NCBI GenBank assembly: GCA_002162765.1
Contig: MAAR01000006.1
Location: 62,001 to 126,000 of the forward strand
Origin: Flavobacteriales bacterium 34_180_T64
GTDB lineage: Bacteria; Bacteroidota; Bacteroidia; Flavobacteriales; Flavobacteriaceae
Direction: 5' to 3'
DNA length: 64,000 bases
How positions within the stretch are numbered: the first letter of the stretch is position 1; each line of letters opens with the position of its first letter. The translations under genes were made by a program, and so were the position numbers. Shown here in pieces: positions 42,993-51,514 of this stretch. The notes beneath the pieces were generated by a model. The model saw only the letters and a list, made by a program, of their open reading frames with translations, did not search any database and had not been told where the DNA came from.

Positions 42993-45900
42993 ATGAAACG
43001 ATTAAGTATAATTTTATTATGCCAGTTGTCGTTTATATGTGGGTTTTCACAAATTATGAATGCCGAGTATTTCTTTGACATCGATCTTGGTGTTGGTACT
43101 GGAGATCCTTTAATAGGTTTCGTATCTGGAAGTACAATTGATCAAAATTTCAGCATCTCTACAACAGGGCTCTCTCCTGGTATTCACAAACTATATATAA
43201 GGGTACAAGATGCTGATGGTGATTGGAGCATATACGACAAAAATGTGTTTTATATTAATCCTACTCAATCCAATACAGCCGAAATCGCTGAAGCCGAGTA
43301 TTTCTTTGACACCGATCTCGGTGTTGGCACTGGAGATCCTTTAATGGGTTTCATGCAAGGAAGTACGATCGACCAGGATTTTAATATCTCTACAACTGGG
43401 CTCTCTCCTGGTATTCATAAACTCTACGTACGTGTCATAAACGAGGATGGTACTTGGAGCATATATGACAAAAATGTGGTTTATATCAATCCAAACCAAT
43501 CCAATACAGCTGAAATCGCTGGGGCCGAGTATTTCTTTGACACCGATCTCGGTGTTGGTACTGGAGATCCTTTAATGGGTTTCATGCAAGGAAGTACAAT
43601 CGACCAGGATTTTAATATCTCTACAACTGGGCTCTCTCCTGGTATTCATAAACTCTACGTACGTGTCATAAACGAGGATGGTACTTGGAGCCTATACGAC
43701 AAAAATGTGGTTTATATCAATCCAAACCAATCCAACACAGCTGAAATCGCTGGGGCCGAGTATTTCTTTGATACCGATCTCGGTGTTGGTACTGGAGATC
43801 CTTTAATGGGTTTCATACAAGGAAGTACGATCGACCAGGATTTTAATATCTCTACAACTGGGCTCTCTCCTGGTATTCATAAACTCTACGTACGTCTTAT
43901 TAACGAGGATGGTACCTGGAGTCTATACGACAAAAATGTGCTCTATATAAATCCAAATCAAACCAATACAGCTGAAATCACAGCCGCAGAATATTTTATC
44001 GATACCGATCTCGGTGTTGGTACTGGAGACCCTTTAACAGGTTTCATTTCCGGAAGTATGGTTGACCAGGATTTTAATATCCCTACTACTGGAATGCCCG
44101 AAGCTGATTATAAGCTTTATGTGCGTGTTCTTAACGCTGATGGTACATGGTCATTATATGATGGAAAGGACTTCACAATTGGTCCACCTGACAGTGATGG
44201 AGATGGCATATTAGACGATGACGACAATTGTCCTACTACGGCAAATGCAGGTCAAGAAGATATAGATATGGATACTGTTGGCGATGTATGCGATAATTGT
44301 CCTGATGATGACAATACTGATCAGGCTGATGACGATGGTGATAATGTAGGAGACATTTGTGATGTATGTCCAGGATTTGACGATGCCATAGATGTTGACA
44401 ACGATAATTTTGCTGATGGCTGTGATTGTGATGATTCAAATGCAAGTATTAATCCAAATGCTACTGAAATTCTAGATAATGATATTGATGAAGATTGTGA
44501 TGGTTTCGATTTGAAGACTTGGTATGAAGATAGCGATTCAGACACCTTTGGAAATCTTGCAGTTTCTCAAACTGCAAATACTGCTCCTACAGGCTATGTT
44601 TTAGACAATACAGATTGTGACGACACCAATGCCGACATCTATCCTGGAGCACCCGAAATTGTAGACAATGACGTTGATGAAGATTGCGATGGATTTGATC
44701 TTAAAACTTGGTTTGAAGATGCAGATGGAGATACCTATGGTAATGCAAGCGTATCTCAAGAAGCTAACATAGAACCATCTGGTTATGTTGCCGATAATAC
44801 CGATTGTGATGACACAAATGCTAATATCAATCCTGGAGCAACAGAGATTACGGATAATGATATTGATGAAGATTGCGATGGATTCGACCTGAAAACTTGG
44901 CATGAAGATGCCGATTCTGATACCTTCGGAAATCTTAATGTATCCCAAGAAGCTAATTCTGAACCAACTGGTTATGTTGCAGATAATACCGATTGTGATG
45001 ATACCAATGCAGACATCTATCCCGGAGCACCCGAAATTGTAGATAATGACATCGACGAAGATTGTGATGGATTTGATCTTAAAACTTGGTACGAAGATGC
45101 CGATGGAGATACTTTTGGTAATGCAAGTGTATCACAAGAAGCTAATTTAGAACCATTAGGATACGTTGCCGATAATACCGATTGCGATGATACAAATGCC
45201 AATATCAATCCAGGAGCTTTAGAAATTCCTGATAATGGCATCGATGAAGATTGTGACGGATTAGATCTACTTACATGGTATGCAGACGCCGATGGAGACA
45301 CATTTGGCAATGTTAATGTTACTCAGGAAGCCAATTCTCAACCATCCGGTTTTGTATCTGATGATACCGATTGCGATGACACGAATGCCAATGTGTATCC
45401 AGGAGCAACCGAAATTCCAGATAATGACATTGATGATGATTGCGACGGATTTGATCTTAAAACTTGGTATGAAGATGCCGATGGAGACACTTATGGAAAT
45501 CCCGATGCGTCTCAAGAATCTAATACACAGCCTGTTGGTTATGTGTTAGACAATACCGATTGTGATGATACCAATGTAGGTATTAATCCAGGAGCCACTG
45601 AGATTCCTGAGAATGGCATCGATGAAGATTGTGACGGTTCTGATAATGCTGTATGGTATGAAGATGCTGATGGAGATGGCTTCGGTAATCCTAACGTAAG
45701 TCAAACTTCAAACGATCAGCCATCTGGCTATGTTTCCGATAATACCGATTGTGATGATACGAATGCCAACATTAATCCTGGTGAAATTGAAACTCCAGAT
45801 AATGGCATTGATGATGATTGCGATGGATTTGACGCAATAACTTGGTACGAAGATGCCGATGGCGACGGTTTTGGAAATCCAGACGTAAGCTTGATCTCTA

Positions 45901-47774
45901 ATACACAGCCAACAGGATACATTACTGAAAACACCGATTGCGATGACACAAATGCCAATATCAATCCAGGAGCAACAGAAATTCCTGATAATGGCATTGA
46001 TGAAGATTGCGATGGTTCTGATAATGCTGTATGGTATGAAGATGCCGATGGAGATGGCTTCGGTAATCCGAACGTAAGTCAAACTTCAAACGATCAGCCA
46101 GCTGGCTATGTTTCCGATAATACCGATTGTGATGACACAGATGCTAATGTGTATCCAGGCGCTCCTGAAGTAACAGATAATGATATTGATGAAGATTGTG
46201 ATGGTTTTGATTTGAAGACATGGTACGAAGATGCCGATGCAGATACTTATGGTAATCCTAATATGAGTCAGCAATCTAACACACAACCTACAGGATACAT
46301 CTTAGACAATACAGATTGTGATGATACTGATGCTGCTATCAATCCTGGAGCAACTGAAATTGCAGATAATGATATTGATGAAGATTGTGACGGTTTCGAT
46401 CTCAAGACCTGGTATGAAGATGCCGATGGTGATGGATTTGGTAATCCTGCTATTAGTCAGCAAGCCAATACCCAACCTACAGGTTACGTTGCAGACAATA
46501 CCGATTGTGATGACACCAATGTTAACGCGTATCCAGGTGCAACAGAAACACCTGATAATGACATTGATGAAGATTGTGATGGTTTCGATCTAAAAACTTG
46601 GTATGAAGATGCCGATAACGACACCTATGGTAATCCTAACGTGAGTTTGCAAGCTAACACACAACCTATTGGATACATCTTAGACAATACAGATTGTGAT
46701 GATACTGATGCAAATATCAATCCAGAAGCAAGTGAAATTGTAGATAATGACATTGATGAAAACTGTGATGGTTTCGATCTCAAGACTTGGTATGAAGATG
46801 CTGATGGCGATGGATTTGGTAATCCAGATATAAGTCAGCAAGCCAACACTCAGCCTTCTGATTACGTTGCAGACAATACCGATTGTGACGATACTGAAGC
46901 TAGTGTGTTCCCTGGAAACCCTGAAGTCTGTGACGGACTCGACAATAATTGTGATGGCACAGTCGATGAAGGAGTTGAAAGTACATTTTATGAAGATGCT
47001 GATGGTGATGGTTTTGGAAATCCAGATATGAGTATTCTTGCTTGTGCTGCTCCTGAAGGCTATGTTGACGATGATACAGATTGTGATGATACCGAAGCGA
47101 ATAACTACCCTGGAAATACTGAGGTCTGCGATGGTATCGACAACGATTGTGATGGCTTGATTGATGATGAAGATGACTCGTTGGATGATGCTACAACCTG
47201 GTATGAAGATGCCGATGGTGATGGTTACGGAAATGATCTAGAGTCTGTTTATACCTGTGAATCACCTGAAGGTTATATTTTAGATAACACCGATTGTAAT
47301 GATACAGATGCCAATGCATATCCTGGCGCTGAAGAAATTCCAAATGATGGTATCGATCAGGATTGTGATGGTAGTGATCTTAGTATTGGAGATACCGATG
47401 ATGATGGAGTACTGGATGATATCGACAACTGTATTGACACGCCTAATCCGGATCAACTCGATTCAGATAATGACGGGATTGGAGATGTATGTGATGAGAT
47501 TGTTGTCCCAAGAGGATTTTCACCAAATGGTGATAACAAAAATGACACTTGGGTCATCGAAAACATCTCACGTTTTCCAAATAACAAAGTCATGGTGTTT
47601 AATCGCTGGGGAAACAAGGTCTTCGAAGCACATAACTACCAAAACAACTGGGATGGTAAATCCACAGAAGGCGGTGGCTCTAATCGATTGCCTGTAGGTC
47701 CTTATTTATACATTATTGAGTTGAATGAAGCTGGCACTTCACCGGTACAAGGATGGATGTATATTAACTATTAA
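42993..47774 (+). CDS. Giant repeat adhesin-like protein, T9SS type B sorted
   Basis: 1593 residues. Signal peptide 1-20. Five tandem 77-residue repeats begin at residue 24 (AEYFFDTDLGVGTGDPL, TTGLSPGIHKLYVRV). A thrombospondin type 3-like segment follows at about 400-475 (DSDGDGILDDDDNCP). Sixteen MopE-type putative metal-binding repeats run from residue 478 (DCDDTNANINPGATEIPDN, IDEDCDG, WYEDADGDGFGNP), the first 13 exactly 63 residues each. A second TSP3-like stretch (about 1480-1510) precedes a gliding-motility-type C-terminal domain (FSPNGDNKNDTW, VFNRWGNKVFE). The Asp-rich loops imply many calcium sites. The PorP/SprF gene follows. Probably a cell-surface adhesin; the ligand is unknown. 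Confidence 0.9.
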   Translation: MKRLSIILLCQLSFICGFSQIMNAEYFFDIDLGVGTGDPLIGFVSGSTIDQNFSISTTGLSPGIHKLYIRVQDADGDWSIYDKNVFYINPTQSNTAEIAEAEYFFDTDLGVGTGDPLMGFMQGSTIDQDFNISTTGLSPGIHKLYVRVINEDGTWSIYDKNVVYINPNQSNTAEIAGAEYFFDTDLGVGTGDPLMGFMQGSTIDQDFNISTTGLSPGIHKLYVRVINEDGTWSLYDKNVVYINPNQSNTAEIAGAEYFFDTDLGVGTGDPLMGFIQGSTIDQDFNISTTGLSPGIHKLYVRLINEDGTWSLYDKNVLYINPNQTNTAEITAAEYFIDTDLGVGTGDPLTGFISGSMVDQDFNIPTTGMPEADYKLYVRVLNADGTWSLYDGKDFTIGPPDSDGDGILDDDDNCPTTANAGQEDIDMDTVGDVCDNCPDDDNTDQADDDGDNVGDICDVCPGFDDAIDVDNDNFADGCDCDDSNASINPNATEILDNDIDEDCDGFDLKTWYEDSDSDTFGNLAVSQTANTAPTGYVLDNTDCDDTNADIYPGAPEIVDNDVDEDCDGFDLKTWFEDADGDTYGNASVSQEANIEPSGYVADNTDCDDTNANINPGATEITDNDIDEDCDGFDLKTWHEDADSDTFGNLNVSQEANSEPTGYVADNTDCDDTNADIYPGAPEIVDNDIDEDCDGFDLKTWYEDADGDTFGNASVSQEANLEPLGYVADNTDCDDTNANINPGALEIPDNGIDEDCDGLDLLTWYADADGDTFGNVNVTQEANSQPSGFVSDDTDCDDTNANVYPGATEIPDNDIDDDCDGFDLKTWYEDADGDTYGNPDASQESNTQPVGYVLDNTDCDDTNVGINPGATEIPENGIDEDCDGSDNAVWYEDADGDGFGNPNVSQTSNDQPSGYVSDNTDCDDTNANINPGEIETPDNGIDDDCDGFDAITWYEDADGDGFGNPDVSLISNTQPTGYITENTDCDDTNANINPGATEIPDNGIDEDCDGSDNAVWYEDADGDGFGNPNVSQTSNDQPAGYVSDNTDCDDTDANVYPGAPEVTDNDIDEDCDGFDLKTWYEDADADTYGNPNMSQQSNTQPTGYILDNTDCDDTDAAINPGATEIADNDIDEDCDGFDLKTWYEDADGDGFGNPAISQQANTQPTGYVADNTDCDDTNVNAYPGATETPDNDIDEDCDGFDLKTWYEDADNDTYGNPNVSLQANTQPIGYILDNTDCDDTDANINPEASEIVDNDIDENCDGFDLKTWYEDADGDGFGNPDISQQANTQPSDYVADNTDCDDTEASVFPGNPEVCDGLDNNCDGTVDEGVESTFYEDADGDGFGNPDMSILACAAPEGYVDDDTDCDDTEANNYPGNTEVCDGIDNDCDGLIDDEDDSLDDATTWYEDADGDGYGNDLESVYTCESPEGYILDNTDCNDTDANAYPGAEEIPNDGIDQDCDGSDLSIGDTDDDGVLDDIDNCIDTPNPDQLDSDNDGIGDVCDEIVVPRGFSPNGDNKNDTWVIENISRFPNNKVMVFNRWGNKVFEAHNYQNNWDGKSTEGGGSNRLPVGPYLYIIELNEAGTSPVQGWMYINY
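43062..44216 (+). repeat. Five 231-bp tandem repeats inside the adhesin gene
   Basis: Units start at 43062, 43293, 43524, 43755 and 43986, exactly 231 bases (77 codons) apart. Units 2, 3 and 4 are nearly identical at the DNA level, including silent positions, while units 1 and 5 have diverged. This points to recent duplication or gene conversion within the array. Confidence 0.92.
44424..47410 (+). repeat. Sixteen MopE-type repeats inside the adhesin gene
   Basis: Thirteen units of exactly 189 bases run from 44424 to 46880, followed by three less regular units. Parts of units 7 and 9 (near 45640-45760 and 46018-46140) are almost identical and 378 bases apart, which indicates a duplication of a two-unit block. 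Confidence 0.9.
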
Positions 47775-47784
47775 TACAAAAAAG

Positions 47785-48693
47785 ATGAAACATATAATAA
47801 ATAAAAGTCTCGTAGTGTTAGTCTTACTTGTAGTAAACATGCTATATGCGCAACAGGATCCATCTTATACTTTATATCAATATAATATGAATATCATAAA
47901 TCCTGCCTATGCTGGAATTCAAGATCTCACAGAGATTAATCTTAATTACAGAAGTCAGTGGGTAAATTTAGACGGTAGTCCTTCAACGCAAAGCTTGTCT
48001 GTAAGCAAACCTTTTAATGACAAGGTTGGGCTTGGATTATCCATCGTTAATGACAAGGTATTTGTTCTTAAACAAACCGATGTTTTTATTGATTTTTCTT
48101 ATAAATTACAGGTTTCTGAAAATGCAAAATTGTATTTCGGACTCAAAGCGGGAGGCTCATTTATTGATATTGACCTCACCTCATTAGATATAATGGATGA
48201 TCCTGTTTTTTCAGAGAACGTTAGCAAATTTAATCCGAACATTGGTATTGGATTCCATTTAAAAGGACCTAAATACTATGTGACACTTTCTGCTCCTAGT
48301 TTACTAAAGAGCAAAAGGTATGAGAAAGATGGTGTAAAAGTAACGAATGCTACGGATGAGTTACATAGTTATCTGGGAGCAGGTTATACTTTTGACATTA
48401 ACGATAGAATAGGATTGACACCTTCTATTTTGAGCCGTTTTGTAACTGGCGCACCAGCATCAATTGACCTTACAGCCACAACGCATTTTCAAAATTTACT
48501 AGATTTTGGACTATCGTATCGCTTGGATGAGTCATTTAGTGTCTTGGCACTGATCGAAATTGCAGAATGGATTCACTTCGGTTATGCATATGAAATGACA
48601 ACTTCAGATGTCAAAGATTATAGCCAAGGAAGTCATGAAGTACTATTGCGATTTAAATTTTTAAAAAAGAAAGATGAAGACTCTGGAGAATAA
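47785..48693 (+). CDS. PorP/SprF family T9SS-associated outer-membrane protein
   Basis: 302 residues from the ATG at 47785, which opens a signal peptide (MKHIINKSLVV, ending LYAQ); a longer in-frame start at 47725 lies inside the adhesin gene. It has the family start QDPSYTLYQYNMNIINPAYAG and then the barrel segments FNDKVGLGLSIVNDKV and YKLQVSENAKLYFGLKAGG. PorP/SprF proteins help secrete or anchor the large adhesin encoded beside them, as SprF does for SprB in Flavobacterium johnsoniae. The gap to the adhesin gene is 10 bases. This pairing strongly supports T9SS export of the adhesin. Confidence 0.92.
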   Translation: MKHIINKSLVVLVLLVVNMLYAQQDPSYTLYQYNMNIINPAYAGIQDLTEINLNYRSQWVNLDGSPSTQSLSVSKPFNDKVGLGLSIVNDKVFVLKQTDVFIDFSYKLQVSENAKLYFGLKAGGSFIDIDLTSLDIMDDPVFSENVSKFNPNIGIGFHLKGPKYYVTLSAPSLLKSKRYEKDGVKVTNATDELHSYLGAGYTFDINDRIGLTPSILSRFVTGAPASIDLTATTHFQNLLDFGLSYRLDESFSVLALIEIAEWIHFGYAYEMTTSDVKDYSQGSHEVLLRFKFLKKKDEDSGE

Positions 48694-49060
48694 ACAAACC
48701 GTTCTGAAGTATTTTGAAACACATGACACGAAATATTTATCAGAAGACACCGTATTCATCAACATGAATACCAACGAGTTAACCATAGGTCGTGAAGCTG
48801 TAGGCAATATGCTAAATTACATGTATCATGTTGCATTTGAAGCTCATGCAGAAATCACCAATACCATCATTTGTGATGATAAGGCCGTACTCGAAGCAAA
48901 TTTTAAAGGAAAACACATTGGTGAATTTGCTGGAATACCGGCAACTCATAAAGATGTTAATGTTCCACTTTGTGTGACCTATGACATAGAAGACGGCTTT
49001 ATTAAAGTTGCTCGAGTATACATGCTAAGTAGTGTATTAGAACAGCAGCTAGCTTCTTAA
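48674..49060 (+). CDS. SnoaL/NTF2-like protein
   Basis: 128 residues with the cone-shaped NTF2-like fold pattern: an N-terminal helix, TIGREAVGNMLNYMYHVAF, then strands (AHAEITNTIICDDKAVLEANFKG type; KDVNVPLCVTYDIEDGFIKV). It belongs to the SnoaL-like polyketide-cyclase or ester-cyclase group, cytoplasmic with no signal. It overlaps the PorP/SprF gene by 20 bases and so is the last gene of the adhesin operon, though it has no obvious link to surface display. A strong terminator follows. Substrate unknown. Confidence 0.78.
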   Translation: MKTLENKQTVLKYFETHDTKYLSEDTVFINMNTNELTIGREAVGNMLNYMYHVAFEAHAEITNTIICDDKAVLEANFKGKHIGEFAGIPATHKDVNVPLCVTYDIEDGFIKVARVYMLSSVLEQQLAS

Positions 49061-49080
49061 TTAGTTAATCAATTATTAAT

Positions 49081-49112
49081 AAAAGGAACAGTTGAAAAAC
49101 TGTTCCTTTTTT
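49081..49112 (+). terminator. Rho-independent terminator
   Basis: Perfect 13-base stem AAAAGGAACAGTT (49081-49093), GAAA loop, and AACTGTTCCTTTT (49098-49110), with a following T run. It ends the adhesin operon. Confidence 0.9.
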
Positions 49113-49116
49113 CACA

Positions 49117-49146
49117 TTTGAAAATCGCTTTTTATTTCATACTTTG
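49117..49146 (+). promoter_or_regulatory. Candidate promoter of the acyl-CoA ligase gene
   Basis: TTTG (49117-49120), a 19-base spacer and TACTTTG (49140-49146), one base shorter than the TAnnTTTG consensus, 26 bases before the start at 49173. Confidence 0.5.
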
Positions 49147-49172
49147 CATGACTACAAACGTCGCAGAAACTA

Positions 49173-50942
49173 ATGGCAGAAATAACTAGACTTTTTGATT
49201 TCCCACAATACCAATTAAACACTTATAATTTAGAGCGTGCATTCACCTCTAAATATAACGGCCAATGGGAGTCTATTTCAACCCAAGAATATATAAACCA
49301 AGCAAATGCAATAAGTAGAGGATTACTTAGATTAGGAGTACAACCAAATGATAAAATTGCAGTTATCTCTTCAACAAACCGAACTGAATGGAATATTGTA
49401 GATATCGGAATTTTACAAACTGGAGCGCAAAATGTGCCAATCTACCCTACCATTGCTAAAGAAGATTATGAATATATTTTAAATCATTCCGATGCTAGTT
49501 ACTGCTTTGTGTCAGATAATGAAGTTTTAGAAAAGTTGAATGCTATAAAAGGAAATACGAAACTTAAAAACATTTATACTTTTGATGATATTTCTAATGA
49601 AAGTAGCTGGAAAGAAGTAAAAAAATTAGGAAGCAATGATTCAAATCAATCTGAAGTAGAATCTCGAAAAAATGCTGTAAAACCAAATGATTTGGCAACT
49701 CTAATTTACACTTCGGGAACTACAGGTAAGCCTAAAGGTGTGATGTTATCTCATAGTAATTTGGTTTCAAATGTTTTAGATAGTGAAAAACGTGTCCCTC
49801 TAAATTATGGAAATTCAAAAGCCTTAAGTTTTCTTCCGGTGTGTCATGTTTTTGAACGCATGATTTTGTATCTATATCAATATTGTGGTGTCGAAATTTA
49901 TTTTGCGGAATCCATAGAAAAAATGGGAGATAATCTCAAGGAGATTAAACCAAATGTCATGACGGCTGTACCTCGATTATATGAGAAAGTTTATGACAAA
50001 ATTGTTGCTAAAGGAAGTGATCTTTCTGGAATTAAAAAAATGCTCTTCTTTTGGGCAATTGATTTAGGTCTTAGATATGAACCATACGGGCAAAATGGTT
50101 GGTGGTATGAACTACAATTAAAATTAGCTCGTAAACTCATATTTAGTAAATGGCAAGAAGGATTAGGTGGGAATTTAGAATTAATGGTTTCTGGAAGTGC
50201 AGCATTACAAGCCAGATTAACTAGAGTTTTTGCTGCTGCTGGAATGCCTATTATGGAAGGTTATGGTTTAACTGAAACCTCTCCAGTAATCTCTGTTAAT
50301 TGTCAACGCGATGGAGGGTTTAGAATTGGGACTGTAGGTCGAGTTATTGATAATGTTGAAGTGAAAATTGCAGAAGATGGCGAAATACTCGTGAAGGGAC
50401 CAAATGTGATGCTAGGCTATTTTAAAGATGCAGACAAAACAGCTGAAGTGATGACCGGAGATTATTTTCATACTGGAGATATTGGAGAGCTCTGTGCTGA
50501 AGGGTTTTTGAAAATTACAGATCGTAAAAAGGAAATGTTCAAAACTTCTGGTGGTAAATACGTGGCACCTGCACTTATTGAAAATCAATTTAAACAATCC
50601 AGGTTTATCGAACAGATTATGGTAATTGGTGAAGGCGAAAAAATGCCAGCAGCATTAATTCAGCTTAATTTTGAATTTGTTGAAGAATGGGCGAAACGTC
50701 ATGACATGAATTTCAATTCTAAAAGTGAAATTATATCAAACTCGAAATTAATAGATCGTATACAAGAAGAGATTGATTTTGCCAATTCTAAGTTTGGAAA
50801 ATGGGAACAAATAAAAATGTTTAAAATTACTCCTGATATATGGACCATTTCCGAGGGTCACCTCACTCCTACGATGAAAATGAAGCGTAAAGTGATAAAA
50901 GAAAAGTACACTGTTCTAATCGAAAGTATTTACAGACCATAA
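49173..50942 (+). CDS. Long-chain fatty-acid-CoA ligase (AMP-forming)
   Basis: 589-residue adenylate-forming enzyme that activates fatty acids with ATP and CoA. The P-loop motif is YTSGTTGKPKGVMLSH (about 178-193), the A5 motif is GYGLTETSPVIS, the A7 region is YFHTGDIGEL and the A8 hinge lies near DRKKEMFKTSGGKYVAP. The sequence around the last motif matches FAA/FadD15-type long-chain ligases. It lies just upstream of a MarR regulator and the fadN-fadA-fadE genes, so it plausibly supplies acyl-CoA for their beta-oxidation. Confidence 0.93.
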   Translation: MAEITRLFDFPQYQLNTYNLERAFTSKYNGQWESISTQEYINQANAISRGLLRLGVQPNDKIAVISSTNRTEWNIVDIGILQTGAQNVPIYPTIAKEDYEYILNHSDASYCFVSDNEVLEKLNAIKGNTKLKNIYTFDDISNESSWKEVKKLGSNDSNQSEVESRKNAVKPNDLATLIYTSGTTGKPKGVMLSHSNLVSNVLDSEKRVPLNYGNSKALSFLPVCHVFERMILYLYQYCGVEIYFAESIEKMGDNLKEIKPNVMTAVPRLYEKVYDKIVAKGSDLSGIKKMLFFWAIDLGLRYEPYGQNGWWYELQLKLARKLIFSKWQEGLGGNLELMVSGSAALQARLTRVFAAAGMPIMEGYGLTETSPVISVNCQRDGGFRIGTVGRVIDNVEVKIAEDGEILVKGPNVMLGYFKDADKTAEVMTGDYFHTGDIGELCAEGFLKITDRKKEMFKTSGGKYVAPALIENQFKQSRFIEQIMVIGEGEKMPAALIQLNFEFVEEWAKRHDMNFNSKSEIISNSKLIDRIQEEIDFANSKFGKWEQIKMFKITPDIWTISEGHLTPTMKMKRKVIKEKYTVLIESIYRP

Positions 50943-50948
50943 ACAATT

Positions 50949-50978
50949 AAACTCCTAATTTCTTCTTGAGAGTTTTTT
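50949..50978 (+). terminator. Possible terminator after the acyl-CoA ligase gene
   Basis: A short stem AAACTC (50949-50954) with GAGTTT (50970-50975) is followed by TTT. Weak. Confidence 0.35.
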
Positions 50979-51032
50979 GATTCACAAAATGTTAAATTCT
51001 TGAATTTACTATGCGTGCATAATAAATTTTTG

Positions 51033-51040
51033 TATATTTG
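51033..51040 (+). promoter_or_regulatory. Candidate -7 box for the MarR-fadNAE operon
   Basis: TATATTTG lies 18 bases before the MarR start at 51058. No matching -33 was found at the usual distance, as could be expected for a regulated promoter. Confidence 0.45.
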
Positions 51041-51057
51041 GAATTCAATATTTCAAT

Positions 51058-51513
51058 ATGAAAGACAAAACTATTGATTATGTATTGCGAACCACATGGT
51101 TAGCAGTCAATAAAATGTACAACGAAGAAGCAGCTCAATTTGATACCACCATGGCTACAGGATTTGCACTACTGAGTATAGATCCTGAAGATGGTACGCC
51201 TTCAACATCACTAGGACCAAAAATGGGAATGGAAGCTACTAGCCTTTCTAGAACTTTAAAAACCATGGAAGAAAAAGGGCTTATTGTGCGTAAACCTAAT
51301 CCAGAGGACGGGAGAGGTGTTTTAATTTATTTGACAGAATTTGGTCGTGAAAAAAGAGAATACTCACGAGAACGTGTATTAACTTTTAATACTGCCATTC
51401 GTAATAACATATCAAATGAAAAACTTGAGAATTTCTATGAAGTTGCAGAACTCATAAATAATATGATCTCAAACAAAAGGATTTATAATCAAGCAGAAAA
51501 CCAAGTAAAATAA
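51058..51513 (+). CDS. MarR family regulator of the fatty-acid locus
   Basis: 151-residue winged-helix regulator: a helical dimer region (1-40), the recognition segment (MGMEATSLSRTLKTMEEKGL, about 60-80), and a wing (RKPNPEDGRGVLIYLTEFG, about 81-99). It is one base before fadN and in the same operon, so it is very likely its local repressor, perhaps released by an acyl-CoA. This replaces the TetR-type FadR that controls the similar Bacillus operon. The operator is probably near the -7 box at 51033. Confidence 0.9.
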   Translation: MKDKTIDYVLRTTWLAVNKMYNEEAAQFDTTMATGFALLSIDPEDGTPSTSLGPKMGMEATSLSRTLKTMEEKGLIVRKPNPEDGRGVLIYLTEFGREKREYSRERVLTFNTAIRNNISNEKLENFYEVAELINNMISNKRIYNQAENQVK

Positions 51514-51514
51514 A

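Noticed and set aside
44236-46286. Several long minus-strand open frames opposite the MopE-type repeats
   Set aside because: They arise from the regular 189-base period of the sense gene, show low-complexity repeated Ile/Gly/Ser or His/Gln composition, and have no recognisable domain.
44424-46880. Regular repeats resembling a CRISPR-like array
   Set aside because: Units are 189 bases, fully coding in one frame, and have no short repeat-spacer structure or cas genes nearby.
42993-47774. Horizontally acquired block
   Set aside because: The composition is biased by Asp-rich repeats, but flanking genes and sorting domain are typical of the family, and no integrase, tRNA or att-like repeats were found.
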